Positions 22,536 to 30,782 of a DNA stretch of 54,180 nt are shown here, piece by piece (the first letter of the stretch is position 1; every line of letters starts with the position of its first letter). Position numbers and translations under genes: made by a program. The stretch covers positions 1-54,180 of the IMG/VR virus record IMGVR_UViG_3300047563_000085. One strand, given 5' to 3'. The notes under the pieces were generated by a model. It was not told where the DNA came from, made no database searches, and was given only the letters and a program-made list of their open reading frames with translations. Source of the stretch: a virus.

Positions 22536-23878
22536 TTTAGTTTAGCCAATTGATTTAGCTCATCGATATAAATCTTCTTTATCTTTTTTTCATCTTTGAG
22601 AATAGAGATATATTCATCCATATTTGCAATCAATTCCGCTATCTTTGAAGTTACCTTTACGTATTCTTCAGTAGCCCATTTGTATAATGGCAACGATACT
22701 ATTTTTTGTATCTGGTCTTCTGTTAGTTTTATGCCGGTTGTGAGACTACGAACAACATCCACAATTTCTTCTTTGGTAGTCTTCCCGGTGGTTAGACTGG
22801 TTATCTTACCATCAAAGCAAGCTTTGACGCCTAGCCAATAATTGCACTCGGTATCAGCCAGTTCAAACTTCCGCTTGTAGCGTTCATTATACCATCCAAG
22901 ACGCCATTTGGCATGTTCGCGAATTACGGTTTCGGTATCAGTCTTGCGAATTGAAGTTTGTGACCAATCCAGAACAACTACTCGTTCAGTAATTACTTCA
23001 TGCAATTTAAAGAATTCTATTATTTTATCTGGTGTCCATTCGGCGACTGTTCCTCGTTTAAATCTTACATTGAAAGAAATAACATCGGTACTGTCGTCAG
23101 TATAAGAAACGATCTGGTCATTTTCTTCCATTGAATTTAGACGATCCCTGAATTGTTCGATTGATGTTCCAACTGGAAGTTCTGTTATTTTTATTGTGTT
23201 GTGATTTACAACTTCACCCTTACCATACATTTTCCACTTGTCGTCTTTATCTTCCATTGGGACAATAGTGGTTTCTAGGTACGAATATGTTGGCTTCAGA
23301 TCCGGTAGTGGTTTGTCTTGTAACACTGCCTTGGTTGCTTCTATAAGCTGGCTTAGCGAATGTGGTTGAATATTTGTCCCCCAGCCAACCGCTACTCCGA
23401 AAATACCGTTAAGAAGCAATAGTGGAATAATTGGTAGAAAGTATTCTGGTTCTTTTGTGGAGCCATCATAATTCTCTTTTAGAGGAACCAAATCAATATC
23501 TGGGTATACCAGTAGTTGTGTGGCCTTGTTTGGCTTGACATATGTGTAACGTGGTGCAGAAATACCATCGACTGGTGCGGTGCGCGTTCCAAACGTACCT
23601 ATGCCTTCAATAAGTGGCACATTGTTGATATATGGTGCTGCCAGTTTACCGATTGAGTCTGCGGCGGATGTGTCGCCATGTAGATAAAGATTTGATGAAA
23701 TCATCACGCCAGCTAGTGAGATGGTTTTTATCTTTTCTGTCTGGTTGCGCAGTAACCAGAGTGCTTTTCGTTGTCCATCTTTCAGACCATCTTGAATTTT
23801 TGGTATGGCTCGATTTTCACAAACATAGATTGCGTATTCTTTAGAAGTGTTGCTGATGTAGGTTGAAGAATTTGTCAT
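22532..23878 (-). CDS. 52: Type II DNA topoisomerase medium subunit (gp52-like)
   Basis: 448 aa, against 442 for T4 gp52. The breakage-reunion domain is clear: AIPKIQDGLKDGQRKALW (28-45), an HGDTSAADSIGKLA helix-turn-helix region, and GTRTAPVDGISAPRYTYV carrying the catalytic tyrosine (about 110-112). GVAVGWGTNIQPHSL follows as in GyrA/ParC relatives. In T4 it pairs with gp39 (and gp60) to form the phage topoisomerase needed for replication initiation; no ATPase subunit is in this window. It is divergent from a 2-kb non-coding region, with promoter boxes upstream. Confidence 0.95.
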   Translation of the reverse strand: MTNSSTYISNTSKEYAIYVCENRAIPKIQDGLKDGQRKALWLLRNQTEKIKTISLAGVMISSNLYLHGDTSAADSIGKLAAPYINNVPLIEGIGTFGTRTAPVDGISAPRYTYVKPNKATQLLVYPDIDLVPLKENYDGSTKEPEYFLPIIPLLLLNGIFGVAVGWGTNIQPHSLSQLIEATKAVLQDKPLPDLKPTYSYLETTIVPMEDKDDKWKMYGKGEVVNHNTIKITELPVGTSIEQFRDRLNSMEENDQIVSYTDDSTDVISFNVRFKRGTVAEWTPDKIIEFFKLHEVITERVVVLDWSQTSIRKTDTETVIREHAKWRLGWYNERYKRKFELADTECNYWLGVKACFDGKITSLTTGKTTKEEIVDVVRSLTTGIKLTEDQIQKIVSLPLYKWATEEYVKVTSKIAELIANMDEYISILKDEKKIKKIYIDELNQLAKLK

Positions 23879-23908
23879 TTTAATTTTATTGAGTTGGTGT
23901 TGGACACG

Positions 23909-23916
23909 TATTTACT
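23909..23916 (-). promoter_or_regulatory. Late-type box AGTAAATA upstream of gene 52
   Basis: AGTAAATA on the minus strand, 31 bp before the gp52 start. It may be a chance match, since gp52 is an early replication gene in T4. Confidence 0.35.
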
Positions 23917-23926
23917 TGCTGTCGCT

Positions 23927-23955
23927 ATTTTATGTTTTTTTGTCTTTTAGTACAA
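23927..23955 (-). promoter_or_regulatory. Sigma70-like promoter for gene 52
   Basis: On the minus strand: TTGTAC, a 17-bp spacer, TAAAAT; about 50 bp before the gp52 ATG. Confidence 0.5.
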
Positions 23956-24223
23956 AACTCTTTATATGTGAATTACAAGGAATTCCACACATTACTATGA
24001 TAGTAATTGCTTAATTAATTTTAAGTTCTTAAAAATTAAATTTGAAGTCTCCCATGAGTTCTAGCTGGTTATGTCTCATTTCTTGTTCTGGCTTGTTCTA
24101 ATTCGTTCTGGATGCCTTGTGGCTTGTGGTGAGATCTGTTTTTTCTATCTGGGTTGGTTCCTTGAGTCTATCAATCCGGGTGTGCATGTGTGGTCCTTCA
24201 TCGGTTTGATTCGTGTTGTTGCA

Positions 24224-24370
24224 ATGGCTCGGGAAGGGCTCTAATCGGCCTGTAGGCGCTTGTAATGGCCTCAGATGGCCTTGGGTGGCTTGTTGGCTCT
24301 TCTATGGCCTTGTAGCTCGTTTAAAGCCTTCGGTGTGCCTGTTGGCTCTATGAATGGCTCTGTTGTAGCT
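24224..24370. repeat. Imperfect short repeats around TGGCC/TTGGCTCT
   Basis: About nine variants of ATGGCCT, TTGGCTCT and AATGGCTC occur within 150 bp. Reverse-complement versions (AGGCCATAGGAGC) appear in the intergenic modules near 21590 and 22065. Confidence 0.4.
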
Positions 24371-24481
24371 TGCTGTTGTTTATTGCCTAGTTCTCCGCAA
24401 TGGCTTGCCATGAATAGATGAATAATTCCGTTATGGGCGAATGCCCTGCCAGTCCTCGAAAACAAGTTAATTAGAAACAAC

Positions 24482-24508
24482 GAGAAATAGGGCTATGCCC
24501 TATTTCTC
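24482..24508. repeat. Perfect 12-bp hairpin
   Basis: GAGAAATAGGGC, a three-base loop, then its exact complement. No T-run follows, so it is not an obvious terminator. Confidence 0.6.
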
Positions 24509-24676
24509 TACCGACGGTGATCGAAGCGAAGCGAGATTACCTCGCGAAACTGTCTACCAAACAACTGTTGTGATGAAGTAATGCCTTAGTTCTTGGTTAT
24601 GTCTTCCTCATATGACTCCAGATTGAAATAATTTCATTATTCCTGATTTCTTTTGGTGATTGCTTGTTACGGGATT

Positions 24677-24709
24677 ATATCAACGATGGCGCTAGCGCCA
24701 TCGTGATAT
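24677..24709. repeat. Strong palindrome ACGATGGCGC/GCGCCATCGT
   Basis: A perfect 11-bp stem (24683-24704) with no loop, extended by ATATC/GATAT with one bulge. It is much more GC-rich than its surroundings. Confidence 0.6.
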
Positions 24710-24741
24710 TAGCAATTTATTCGCTTCGCTCAAATTGCTAA
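24709..24741. repeat. Hairpin TTAGCAATTT/AAATTGCTAA
   Basis: A ten-base perfect stem with a loop that can itself pair (CGC/GCG). It starts where the previous palindrome ends. No T-run follows. Confidence 0.55.
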
Positions 24742-24873
24742 CATCAAAATAATTTAATTGGTGATAGTTTGTGCTTTAGGTCTGTATCTGATTTCTTTAT
24801 TTCTTTGAAAATTATTTTTGATTTAATGAATTAGTTCTGTTAGGTGAGTTCTTCTTTAGGTGGATGATCTCTC

Positions 24874-24901
24874 TTGACAAGGGAAAGTTGTCTTATATAA
24901 A
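24874..24901 (+). promoter_or_regulatory. Sigma70-like promoter reading into the repeat array
   Basis: TTGACA, a 16-bp spacer, TATAAA. No protein gene lies downstream for about 1 kb, so transcription would produce RNA across the repeat array. Confidence 0.55.
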
Positions 24902-25046
24902 GCTTATAATAGGTGTAGTTCCCCCCGTGTGCCCCTGCCTGACTCAATTCATGCCTCAAATTGGTGCAGAAATGGCATCTTCGAGGGGAAAAGAGAAGAA
25001 ATTCCCCCCGAGTTGCCTCCTACGGACAGAATTTACCCCTGAAGTG

Positions 25047-25718
25047 GCTCTTCTTATAGCAGATTTTACCCTGTTCCCCTTGGCGGCCGTCTTTCTTATA
25101 GCAAAAATTCCCCCGTTCCCCTTGGGCGGTGCTCTTCTTATAGCGGAATTTACCCTGTTCCCCTAGATCTGTCCTTCTTAGATGGACAAGTTCCCCTTGG
25201 GACGGCATGCCCGTATCATACCAGAAACAAGAAGTCAAGAGGTAGATGACCAATTTTTACAACTTGTTACAAGAATGACCCAAGATCGCCTTCTTAGTAG
25301 CAAATTTTCCCTGTTCTGGCACTCTTCTTGTAGCAGATTTTCCACTAGTCGCCTTCTTAGTAGCAAAATTTCCCTCTTCGGTTGCTCTCTTAGTAGCAGA
25401 TTTTCCCCATGTGCGAAGTAGGGACATTGGTGGACTTTCTCGCAATCAACCAGAATGCTCTTCTTAGTAGCAAATTTTCCCTGTTGTCAAGAGTGGTTGC
25501 CTCTGGTTACAACTTGGGCTCTTCTTAGTAGCGGAAGTTCCCTCTTCGGGTGCTCTCTTAGTAGCAAATTTTCCCTGTTTGTCAAGTACGTCCCAGAACT
25601 GTTACAAGTCGTTACGCCTGCGACGCTCTCTTAGTAGCAGAAGTTCCCTGTTTGTCAATCTTGGTGGCAACCGGTTAACACTTGGGTGCGCTCTTCTTAG
25701 TAGCAAATTTTCCCCACA
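25047..25718 (+). repeat. Array of about 13 degenerate ~30-bp repeats
   Basis: The core is CTTAGTAGCAAATTTTCC, preceded by GCTCTT and followed by CTGTT. Units begin near 25047, 25089, 25131, 25170, 25287, 25320, 25350, 25382, 25455, 25516, 25551, 25624 and 25688. Spacing ranges from about 30 to 117 bp, and all units are in one orientation. The first three have TTATAGC in place of TTAGTAGC and lead into GTTCCCCT. A TTACAA-containing motif (GGTTACAACTTGGG, CTGTTACAAGTCG) recurs between later units. The pattern resembles iterons or a protein-binding array more than coding DNA. Confidence 0.8.
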
Positions 25719-25813
25719 TTGCGGTGGTGGACATTGCTGGTCAATATACTTGGAAGTTGTGCGCCCGCCCGTGCGTAAATATCACAACAACCAAAATGCT
25801 GCAATATTGTTAT

Positions 25814-25835
25814 GCGATATTTTTAAAAATATTGC
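25814..25835. repeat. AT-rich palindrome before the portal gene
   Basis: ATATTTTTAAAAATAT is perfectly palindromic, flanked by GCAATATT direct repeats at 25801 and 25834. It could be a terminator of the upstream transcript or an easily melted element. Confidence 0.5.
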
Positions 25836-25848
25836 AATATTAGAATAC

Positions 25849-25856
25849 AATAAATA
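25849..25856 (+). promoter_or_regulatory. Late-type promoter box AATAAATA
   Basis: AATAAATA, 41 bp before the portal gene at 25897; probably starts the head cassette transcript. Confidence 0.55.
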
Positions 25857-25896
25857 CAATAGTACCATACCAAAATAATACAGTGAGAATTAGAAA

Positions 25897-27570
25897 ATGT
25901 CTTGGAAAAAACACCTGCGCACCGTCGTCATTCAGCAACAGCCACAACACAAGGATACTTCTGTCGCATCCATAGTCAATACCGAAGGAAATTTTCATCA
26001 ATATTATAAAGGTCATCCAAACAGGTTTCAACGATATCGTCAATATGACGAAATGGATAGAGACAGTATAGTGAATACCTCACTCGATATTATTGCTGAC
26101 TTCTGTACACAAAGTGAACAACATACCATAGAAACATTCTTTGTGGATTTTGACGCATCCATGCCAGATGGAGAAATAAAAATAATTAACCGATTGTTGA
26201 AACAATGGACAAAGCTGAATAACTTCACAAATCGTCTATGGAACATTTTTAGAGATGTAATACAAAAAGGTGATGAAATATTTGTAGTGCATCCGGAAAC
26301 TTCAGAATGGCTTTGGATAGATCCATATTGTGTAGAGCAATGCGAGTTCGATCCATCCGAACACAACAAAATAACTTATTATCATATAAAAGGACTATCG
26401 CCAGTTCTAGCCGCAAAGGTTGGAGCAAATGCACAAAATACACCATCATATGGTTATTCTACTGGTTTGGGAAATGCTTCGACTATAGCAAAACAATTCC
26501 AACTTGCAGATATAGCAACCCCAGTATATGGAGCTGCTGGCGCAGATAATACGATATACCGGGTAGATTCTAAATTTGTTGTGCATTTGACTACAAATAA
26601 TGGTATGGACGCAATGTGGCCTTTCGGAAAATCAATGCTTGAATCCGTTTATCAAACCTATAAGCAAAAACAGCTTATAGAAGACGCAGTAATCATTTAC
26701 CGAGTCCAATACGCCCCAGTCCGTAGAGTTTTCAATATTGATGTTGGTAATATGAAACCGGTAGAAGCAAATTCCTATATAGAACGCTACAAAAACGAAA
26801 ATCATCAAAAACGAACCATGGGAAAAAATGGTTCTCTGATAGATGCTGCCTATAATCCATTATCAATGTTGGAAGATTATTATTTTGCAAAAAGTGCAGA
26901 TAGTCGAGGATCTTCGGTAGAGTTATTGCAAGGTGGTGATCAAGTAGGAGAAATATCAGACTTGAGTTATTGGGATAAAAAGCTAAGGGATGGTATAGGA
27001 ATACCAAGTACCTATATGCCGGGAGTAGATGCCCAAGGAACCTACAATGATGGAAAAGTAGGCGCGGCAGTAGTACAAGAATTTTTATTCAATAAACAAT
27101 GTCTGAGAATTCAAAATTCTCTCATAGACCAATTTGATATAGAGTTTAAAAAATTCTTAGAAAAATCTGGTATCACCGTAGATCATGAAGGATTCTCTAT
27201 AAAATTCAATCCTCCACAAAACTTCCAAAAATATCGTCAGATCGCATTGGATACTGATCAAGCCGCAGTATATTCGCAGATCGCCGAAAACACATTCATG
27301 TCCGAAAGATTCAAACTAATCAAGTATCTTGGTTGGACACAAGAAGATATACAAGAAAATCAAAGAATGTGGATGGAAGAAAATCCAGACAAAGTCAAAA
27401 AAGCTACTGGTTCTGCACCAACTTCAGATGAACCTGGGTTGGAAGATGTCGGCATAAATGAAGACAATCTAGATGATGGATCTGATGCTGGTGGCGAAGA
27501 TATGGGCGGATTAGGGACAGAAGACAGTTCCGGGTTATCACCAGACATGTCTGATATGGGCACAGAATAA
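25897..27570 (+). CDS. 20: Portal vertex protein (gp20-like)
   Basis: 557 aa (T4 gp20 is 524). Typical T4-portal landmarks are DRDSIVNTSLDIIADFCTQS near residue 50, DVIQKGDEIFVVHPE (about 120), RVQYAPVRRVFNIDVGNMKP (about 270) and YWDKKLRDGIGIPSTYMPG (about 363). The C-terminal 50 residues are acidic and Gly/Asp-rich. Twelve copies form the portal through which the terminase packages DNA. First gene of the head cassette, in T4 order. Confidence 0.95.
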   Translation: MSWKKHLRTVVIQQQPQHKDTSVASIVNTEGNFHQYYKGHPNRFQRYRQYDEMDRDSIVNTSLDIIADFCTQSEQHTIETFFVDFDASMPDGEIKIINRLLKQWTKLNNFTNRLWNIFRDVIQKGDEIFVVHPETSEWLWIDPYCVEQCEFDPSEHNKITYYHIKGLSPVLAAKVGANAQNTPSYGYSTGLGNASTIAKQFQLADIATPVYGAAGADNTIYRVDSKFVVHLTTNNGMDAMWPFGKSMLESVYQTYKQKQLIEDAVIIYRVQYAPVRRVFNIDVGNMKPVEANSYIERYKNENHQKRTMGKNGSLIDAAYNPLSMLEDYYFAKSADSRGSSVELLQGGDQVGEISDLSYWDKKLRDGIGIPSTYMPGVDAQGTYNDGKVGAAVVQEFLFNKQCLRIQNSLIDQFDIEFKKFLEKSGITVDHEGFSIKFNPPQNFQKYRQIALDTDQAAVYSQIAENTFMSERFKLIKYLGWTQEDIQENQRMWMEENPDKVKKATGSAPTSDEPGLEDVGINEDNLDDGSDAGGEDMGGLGTEDSSGLSPDMSDMGTE

Positions 27571-27594
27571 ATCTATGTATGGAAGAATAAAATT

Positions 27595-27816
27595 ATGAAA
27601 ATACATGAACTTTTTGAACCAATGCAATTTGGAGTTTATGAACCAAATTCAGATTCACTAAATAAAGCAGCACCAACTGATAAAGTTAAAAAGAAAATTT
27701 ATTTGAAGGATCTCAATAAATTGAAAAAACTTCGCTCATATCGGCAACTGGAATACGTAAAGCAACAAGATATAGTTGCAGTTATGTATTCCAAAGCTGA
27801 CGACAGCGGAATGTAA
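27595..27816 (+). CDS. Small basic head-region protein (gp67 position)
   Basis: 73 aa, starting MKIHELFEPMQFGVYEP, with LFE as a possible gp21 cleavage site. The C-terminal half is basic and helical (KKIYLKDLNKLKKLRSYRQL). It sits where T4 has gp67, but it is basic whereas gp67 is very acidic, so homology is not claimed. Probably a prohead core or internal protein. Confidence 0.6.
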   Translation: MKIHELFEPMQFGVYEPNSDSLNKAAPTDKVKKKIYLKDLNKLKKLRSYRQLEYVKQQDIVAVMYSKADDSGM

Positions 27817-27876
27817 ATTTAACATATGCAGTACGATTTTTTGTATGAATTGTCAAATTATAAAAACTAGTTTTTT

Positions 27877-27884
27877 GATAAATA
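27877..27884 (+). promoter_or_regulatory. Late-type promoter box GATAAATA
   Basis: GATAAATA, 53 bp before the prohead core gene at 27937; a likely second late start within the head cassette. Confidence 0.5.
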
Positions 27885-27936
27885 AAATCATACAACCAAA
27901 CAAAACCCCACTCTCTTATCTGGAGTATTAAATTTT

Positions 27937-28656
27937 ATGAAAAACCTATTGGAAAAAGCGATCTACGCAGAACTAAACAAAGACCCAATGGCTGACACAC
28001 TACTACGTCAGTTTGTTATTAGTCGTTGTGCCCAAATCAATGAAGCTCTACGCAAAGGCAAAGAATTCGTTCTAGAAGACCTCGATGGTCCTGTTATCCC
28101 TGATCTAGAAATAACTCAAGAAGAACTACTAATCGACACACCAGTATCTGATGAAGATACTGACGATGGTGATTTCGTTCTAGATGACGGTTTCAATGTC
28201 GATGCCGATAATTCTGGTGATGTATCCCCAGAGGAAGAAGCCGCTGCAATGGAACACCTACGCGCCGCTATCGACGAACTAGAAGCCATGTTTGCCGAAG
28301 ATGATACCGATGTTGAAGAAGTAAAGCCATCTGTTGCCGAAAGCCGCCGTGCTCGCAAGGTTCGCGAATCAACTATCGTTACCCGCAAGCCAGACGCAAC
28401 TATCACTGTTGAATTTGAAGATGATGATTCTACAGCAGCCACCGTAACTGCCGACCCAGTTGCAGATATGGGCGAAGACGAAGGCACTGTAGTTTCTACA
28501 GATGGCGACGACACCGATGACCTAGGTCTTGATCTAGAAGACGGCGAAGAAGGTACAACTGTTCGCACAGTCGAATCCCGTCGTGCAGCCGCCCGCGCTC
28601 GCGTTATCGAAGGTCGCAAGGCTCGCGCAGCCAAGGTCACCGCCAAGAAAAAGTAA
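27937..28656 (+). CDS. Acidic prohead core protein (gp67/gp68-like)
   Basis: 239 aa. The N-terminal helix MKNLLEKAIYAELNKD contains an LLE site. The middle is extremely acidic (Asp/Glu runs around 85-120 and 170-205) and the C-terminus is Arg/Lys/Ala-rich (RRAAARARVIEGRKARAAK). This charge pattern and its place before gp21 fit a cleaved scaffold-core protein of T4 type. The opposite-strand open frame over the same DNA is a composition shadow. CTA dominates its leucine codons, as in the other head genes. Confidence 0.7.
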   Translation: MKNLLEKAIYAELNKDPMADTLLRQFVISRCAQINEALRKGKEFVLEDLDGPVIPDLEITQEELLIDTPVSDEDTDDGDFVLDDGFNVDADNSGDVSPEEEAAAMEHLRAAIDELEAMFAEDDTDVEEVKPSVAESRRARKVRESTIVTRKPDATITVEFEDDDSTAATVTADPVADMGEDEGTVVSTDGDDTDDLGLDLEDGEEGTTVRTVESRRAAARARVIEGRKARAAKVTAKKK

Positions 28657-28680
28657 TTTAACCTATAGAGGCTCAATAAA

Positions 28681-29319
28681 ATGAGACAATCAATAACCGA
28701 GAATCTAAACTATTCTCAAGCACAACTCATCGTAGAAGCCGCTCAAACACCTGAATCCAACGGTCTAAAACCATTATACATGCAAGGTATATTCATCCAA
28801 GGTGGTGTCACAAACCACAATGGTCGAATATACCCTATAGAAGAAATTCGCAAAGCAGTTGATAAAATCAACGGTATTATCCAAGGCGGAGAAGATGTTC
28901 TAGGCGAATGTGACCACCCAGAAGAACTATCTACTGCTCTACGCAGAGTAAGCCACAATATCGTAAGAATGTGGATGGATGGTCCTAATGGTATGGGAAA
29001 ACTACGCATACTACCAACCCCAGACGGTCATATTATTCGAGCCCTGCTTGAATCTGGTATCCGCCTAGGCGTTTCTAGTCGTGGTCAAGGTGAAGTCGAT
29101 AGTCGTGGTTATGTATCAGATTTTGATATTGAAACCGTAGATATCGTAGGTAAGCCATCTGCACAAAAGGCATATCCAAAAGTTGTCCATGAAGCTAAAA
29201 ATAGCAAACGTGGCCCTATCGTAGAAGATCTAGCAGAAAACTATGAATTCGACGATAAAGCAAAACTTTATTTGAAGGCCGAACTTAAATCTTGGATAAA
29301 TAGTCTGAGTAAGAAATAA
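28681..29319 (+). CDS. 21: Prohead core protease (gp21-like)
   Basis: 212 aa, the same length as T4 gp21. Serine-protease (U9/S78-like) landmarks are GVTNHNGRIYP (42-52), the catalytic histidine in ECDHPEE (His79) and serine in GVSSRGQG (about 132-133), followed by DFDIETVDIVGKPSA. In T4 it cuts scaffold, capsid and internal proteins after L/I-x-E during head maturation. GAGG precedes the start. Its own N-terminus has ITE. Confidence 0.95.
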   Translation: MRQSITENLNYSQAQLIVEAAQTPESNGLKPLYMQGIFIQGGVTNHNGRIYPIEEIRKAVDKINGIIQGGEDVLGECDHPEELSTALRRVSHNIVRMWMDGPNGMGKLRILPTPDGHIIRALLESGIRLGVSSRGQGEVDSRGYVSDFDIETVDIVGKPSAQKAYPKVVHEAKNSKRGPIVEDLAENYEFDDKAKLYLKAELKSWINSLSKK

Positions 29320-29336
29320 TCGAGGAATACGGAAAC

Positions 29337-30764
29337 ATGAATATTTTCACAAAATTACAAGAAGCCGGCATCCTCAGTGAGCAAGACCAACATGACCTTG
29401 AAGTAGAACTATCAAATGTCATAGCAGAATCAAAGGCAGCCGCCAAAGACCAAGTTCGTGCCGAATACGCCCTACGAATGAATTCAGAAAAGGCCGCCCT
29501 AGTAGAAGCACTGGACAAAAAGCTTACTGACGAAATCACCAGCGCCATAGCTAACACCCAAGCCGAACAAACTAAACTACAAGAATCTATTGCATATGAC
29601 GCCGCAAAACTTCAATATCTAACCGCATATTCAACAATTCGCGAAGATCAAACCAAAAAGTTTGCAGAAGTTGTAGAAGGTATCAAACAAAAATTTGATA
29701 ACACCCTTGTAGAAGAAATGGACGAACTTGCAACTGATAAGCAGAACCTAGTCAAATCCCGTAAGGCATTTGATTCTGCAATATCAGAAAGCCAAGAAAC
29801 CTATAAGACAAAACTAAAAGAACAAATGACTAAACTACGTCACTTTGTTATAGAAAATCTAGAACACGAAACCGACCAACTTTCTGCTCAACGCTCAAAG
29901 CTAATCGAACAAAAACGTGTAATGGCTAAGAAGTTTGTCGAACTAAAAGAGCACCAAGAACTAGTAATGGAAGCCAAGCTAAACAGCGTAGATCGATTCA
30001 TCACCGAATCACTAGCTCGCGAACTAGGCGAATTCCAAGAAGATCGCCAGGCTCTAATCGAAGCCCGAGTTCAATTTGCAGCTACTGCAAATAAGAAACT
30101 CAAAGAAACACAAACCAAGTTTGTAAAAGATTCAGCAGCCCAACTAAATTCCAAGATCTCCGGTTTCCTTCAACAAGAAATGGAAAGCCTCAAGGAAGAT
30201 ATTGCGATTGCCCGCGAAAATGAACTAGGTCGTAAGATTTACGAAGCCCTTGCTGGCGAAGTCAAAAAGAACTATGTATCCGATCATACTGAAGTTATTC
30301 AGCTAAAGCAATCACTTGCCGAAGCTAATCAAGCAGCAAACGAATACAAAGTCAAAATGATTTCTGCAAAGAAAGAAACCGAGCAAGCAATCAATAAGTC
30401 CAAGATGGTAATGGAATCTGCAAAACGTGAACAAAAAATAACTTCACTAACTGCCCCACTATCCGGAGAACGTAAACGTATCATGCGCGAAATGCTATCC
30501 TCAGTCAAGACTGAGAAACTAGACGAAGCATTTGATAAATATATCGTATCAGTAATCGGCACACCAGTTTCTAATCAAACAAATCAGTCAAAGAAGGTAA
30601 CTTCCGCCACTGTATTAGCAGAATCTGCACCAAAATTGATAAATACTAAGACAGTGGAAACTGGTAATCGCGTAGTTGCCCAACCAATTCCCACACCAAC
30701 CGAAATATTTGAAGATTTTGAACTACAAAATCTAGTCAAACTCTCCGGTATTAAATCCAAATAA
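29337..30764 (+). CDS. 22: Prohead scaffold core protein (gp22-like)
   Basis: 475 aa, much longer than T4 gp22 (269). Almost entirely predicted coiled coil, rich in Glu, Lys, Gln and Ala, starting MNIFTKLQEAGILSEQDQHD (LQE and LSE cleavage-like sites). The ending EDFELQNLVKLSGIKSK is typical of phage scaffold C-termini that bind the capsid shell. It lies between gp21 and gp23 as in T4. Confidence 0.85.
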   Translation: MNIFTKLQEAGILSEQDQHDLEVELSNVIAESKAAAKDQVRAEYALRMNSEKAALVEALDKKLTDEITSAIANTQAEQTKLQESIAYDAAKLQYLTAYSTIREDQTKKFAEVVEGIKQKFDNTLVEEMDELATDKQNLVKSRKAFDSAISESQETYKTKLKEQMTKLRHFVIENLEHETDQLSAQRSKLIEQKRVMAKKFVELKEHQELVMEAKLNSVDRFITESLARELGEFQEDRQALIEARVQFAATANKKLKETQTKFVKDSAAQLNSKISGFLQQEMESLKEDIAIARENELGRKIYEALAGEVKKNYVSDHTEVIQLKQSLAEANQAANEYKVKMISAKKETEQAINKSKMVMESAKREQKITSLTAPLSGERKRIMREMLSSVKTEKLDEAFDKYIVSVIGTPVSNQTNQSKKVTSATVLAESAPKLINTKTVETGNRVVAQPIPTPTEIFEDFELQNLVKLSGIKSK

Positions 30765-30782
30765 TTTTTAGGAATTCATAAA

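Larger units (their letters stand above)
23956..25896. other. About 2-kb non-coding locus, repeat- and palindrome-rich
   Basis: No frame on either strand looks like protein. Open frames here are short, lack ribosome sites and are full of repeats. The locus divides into a G/T-rich repeat section (24220-24370), three strong palindromes (24482-24741), a sigma70-like plus-strand promoter (24874), an array of about 13 degenerate repeats (25047-25718) and an AT-rich palindrome (25814-25835). It separates gp52 from the late head cassette. Possible roles are a replication origin, a packaging or partition site, or a structured non-coding RNA. No tRNA genes were recognised. Confidence 0.7.

Noticed and set aside
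24271-25445. Several 60-100 codon frames in the non-coding locus
   Set aside because: Products are repetitive (ATKKA, CYKKS-like units), lack ribosome sites and follow the DNA repeats, so coding is unlikely.
25047-25718. CRISPR array
   Set aside because: Repeats are degenerate and spacer lengths range from almost nothing to about 90 bp; there is no leader-cas context.
23956-25896. tRNA genes in the non-coding locus
   Set aside because: No cloverleaf with a GGTTCRANYCC-type arm was found by eye; a covariance scan would be decisive.
28116-28676. 186-codon open frame opposite the prohead core gene
   Set aside because: It is a complementary shadow: Ser/Arg-rich product from the Asp/Glu codons of the plus-strand gene, without a ribosome site.
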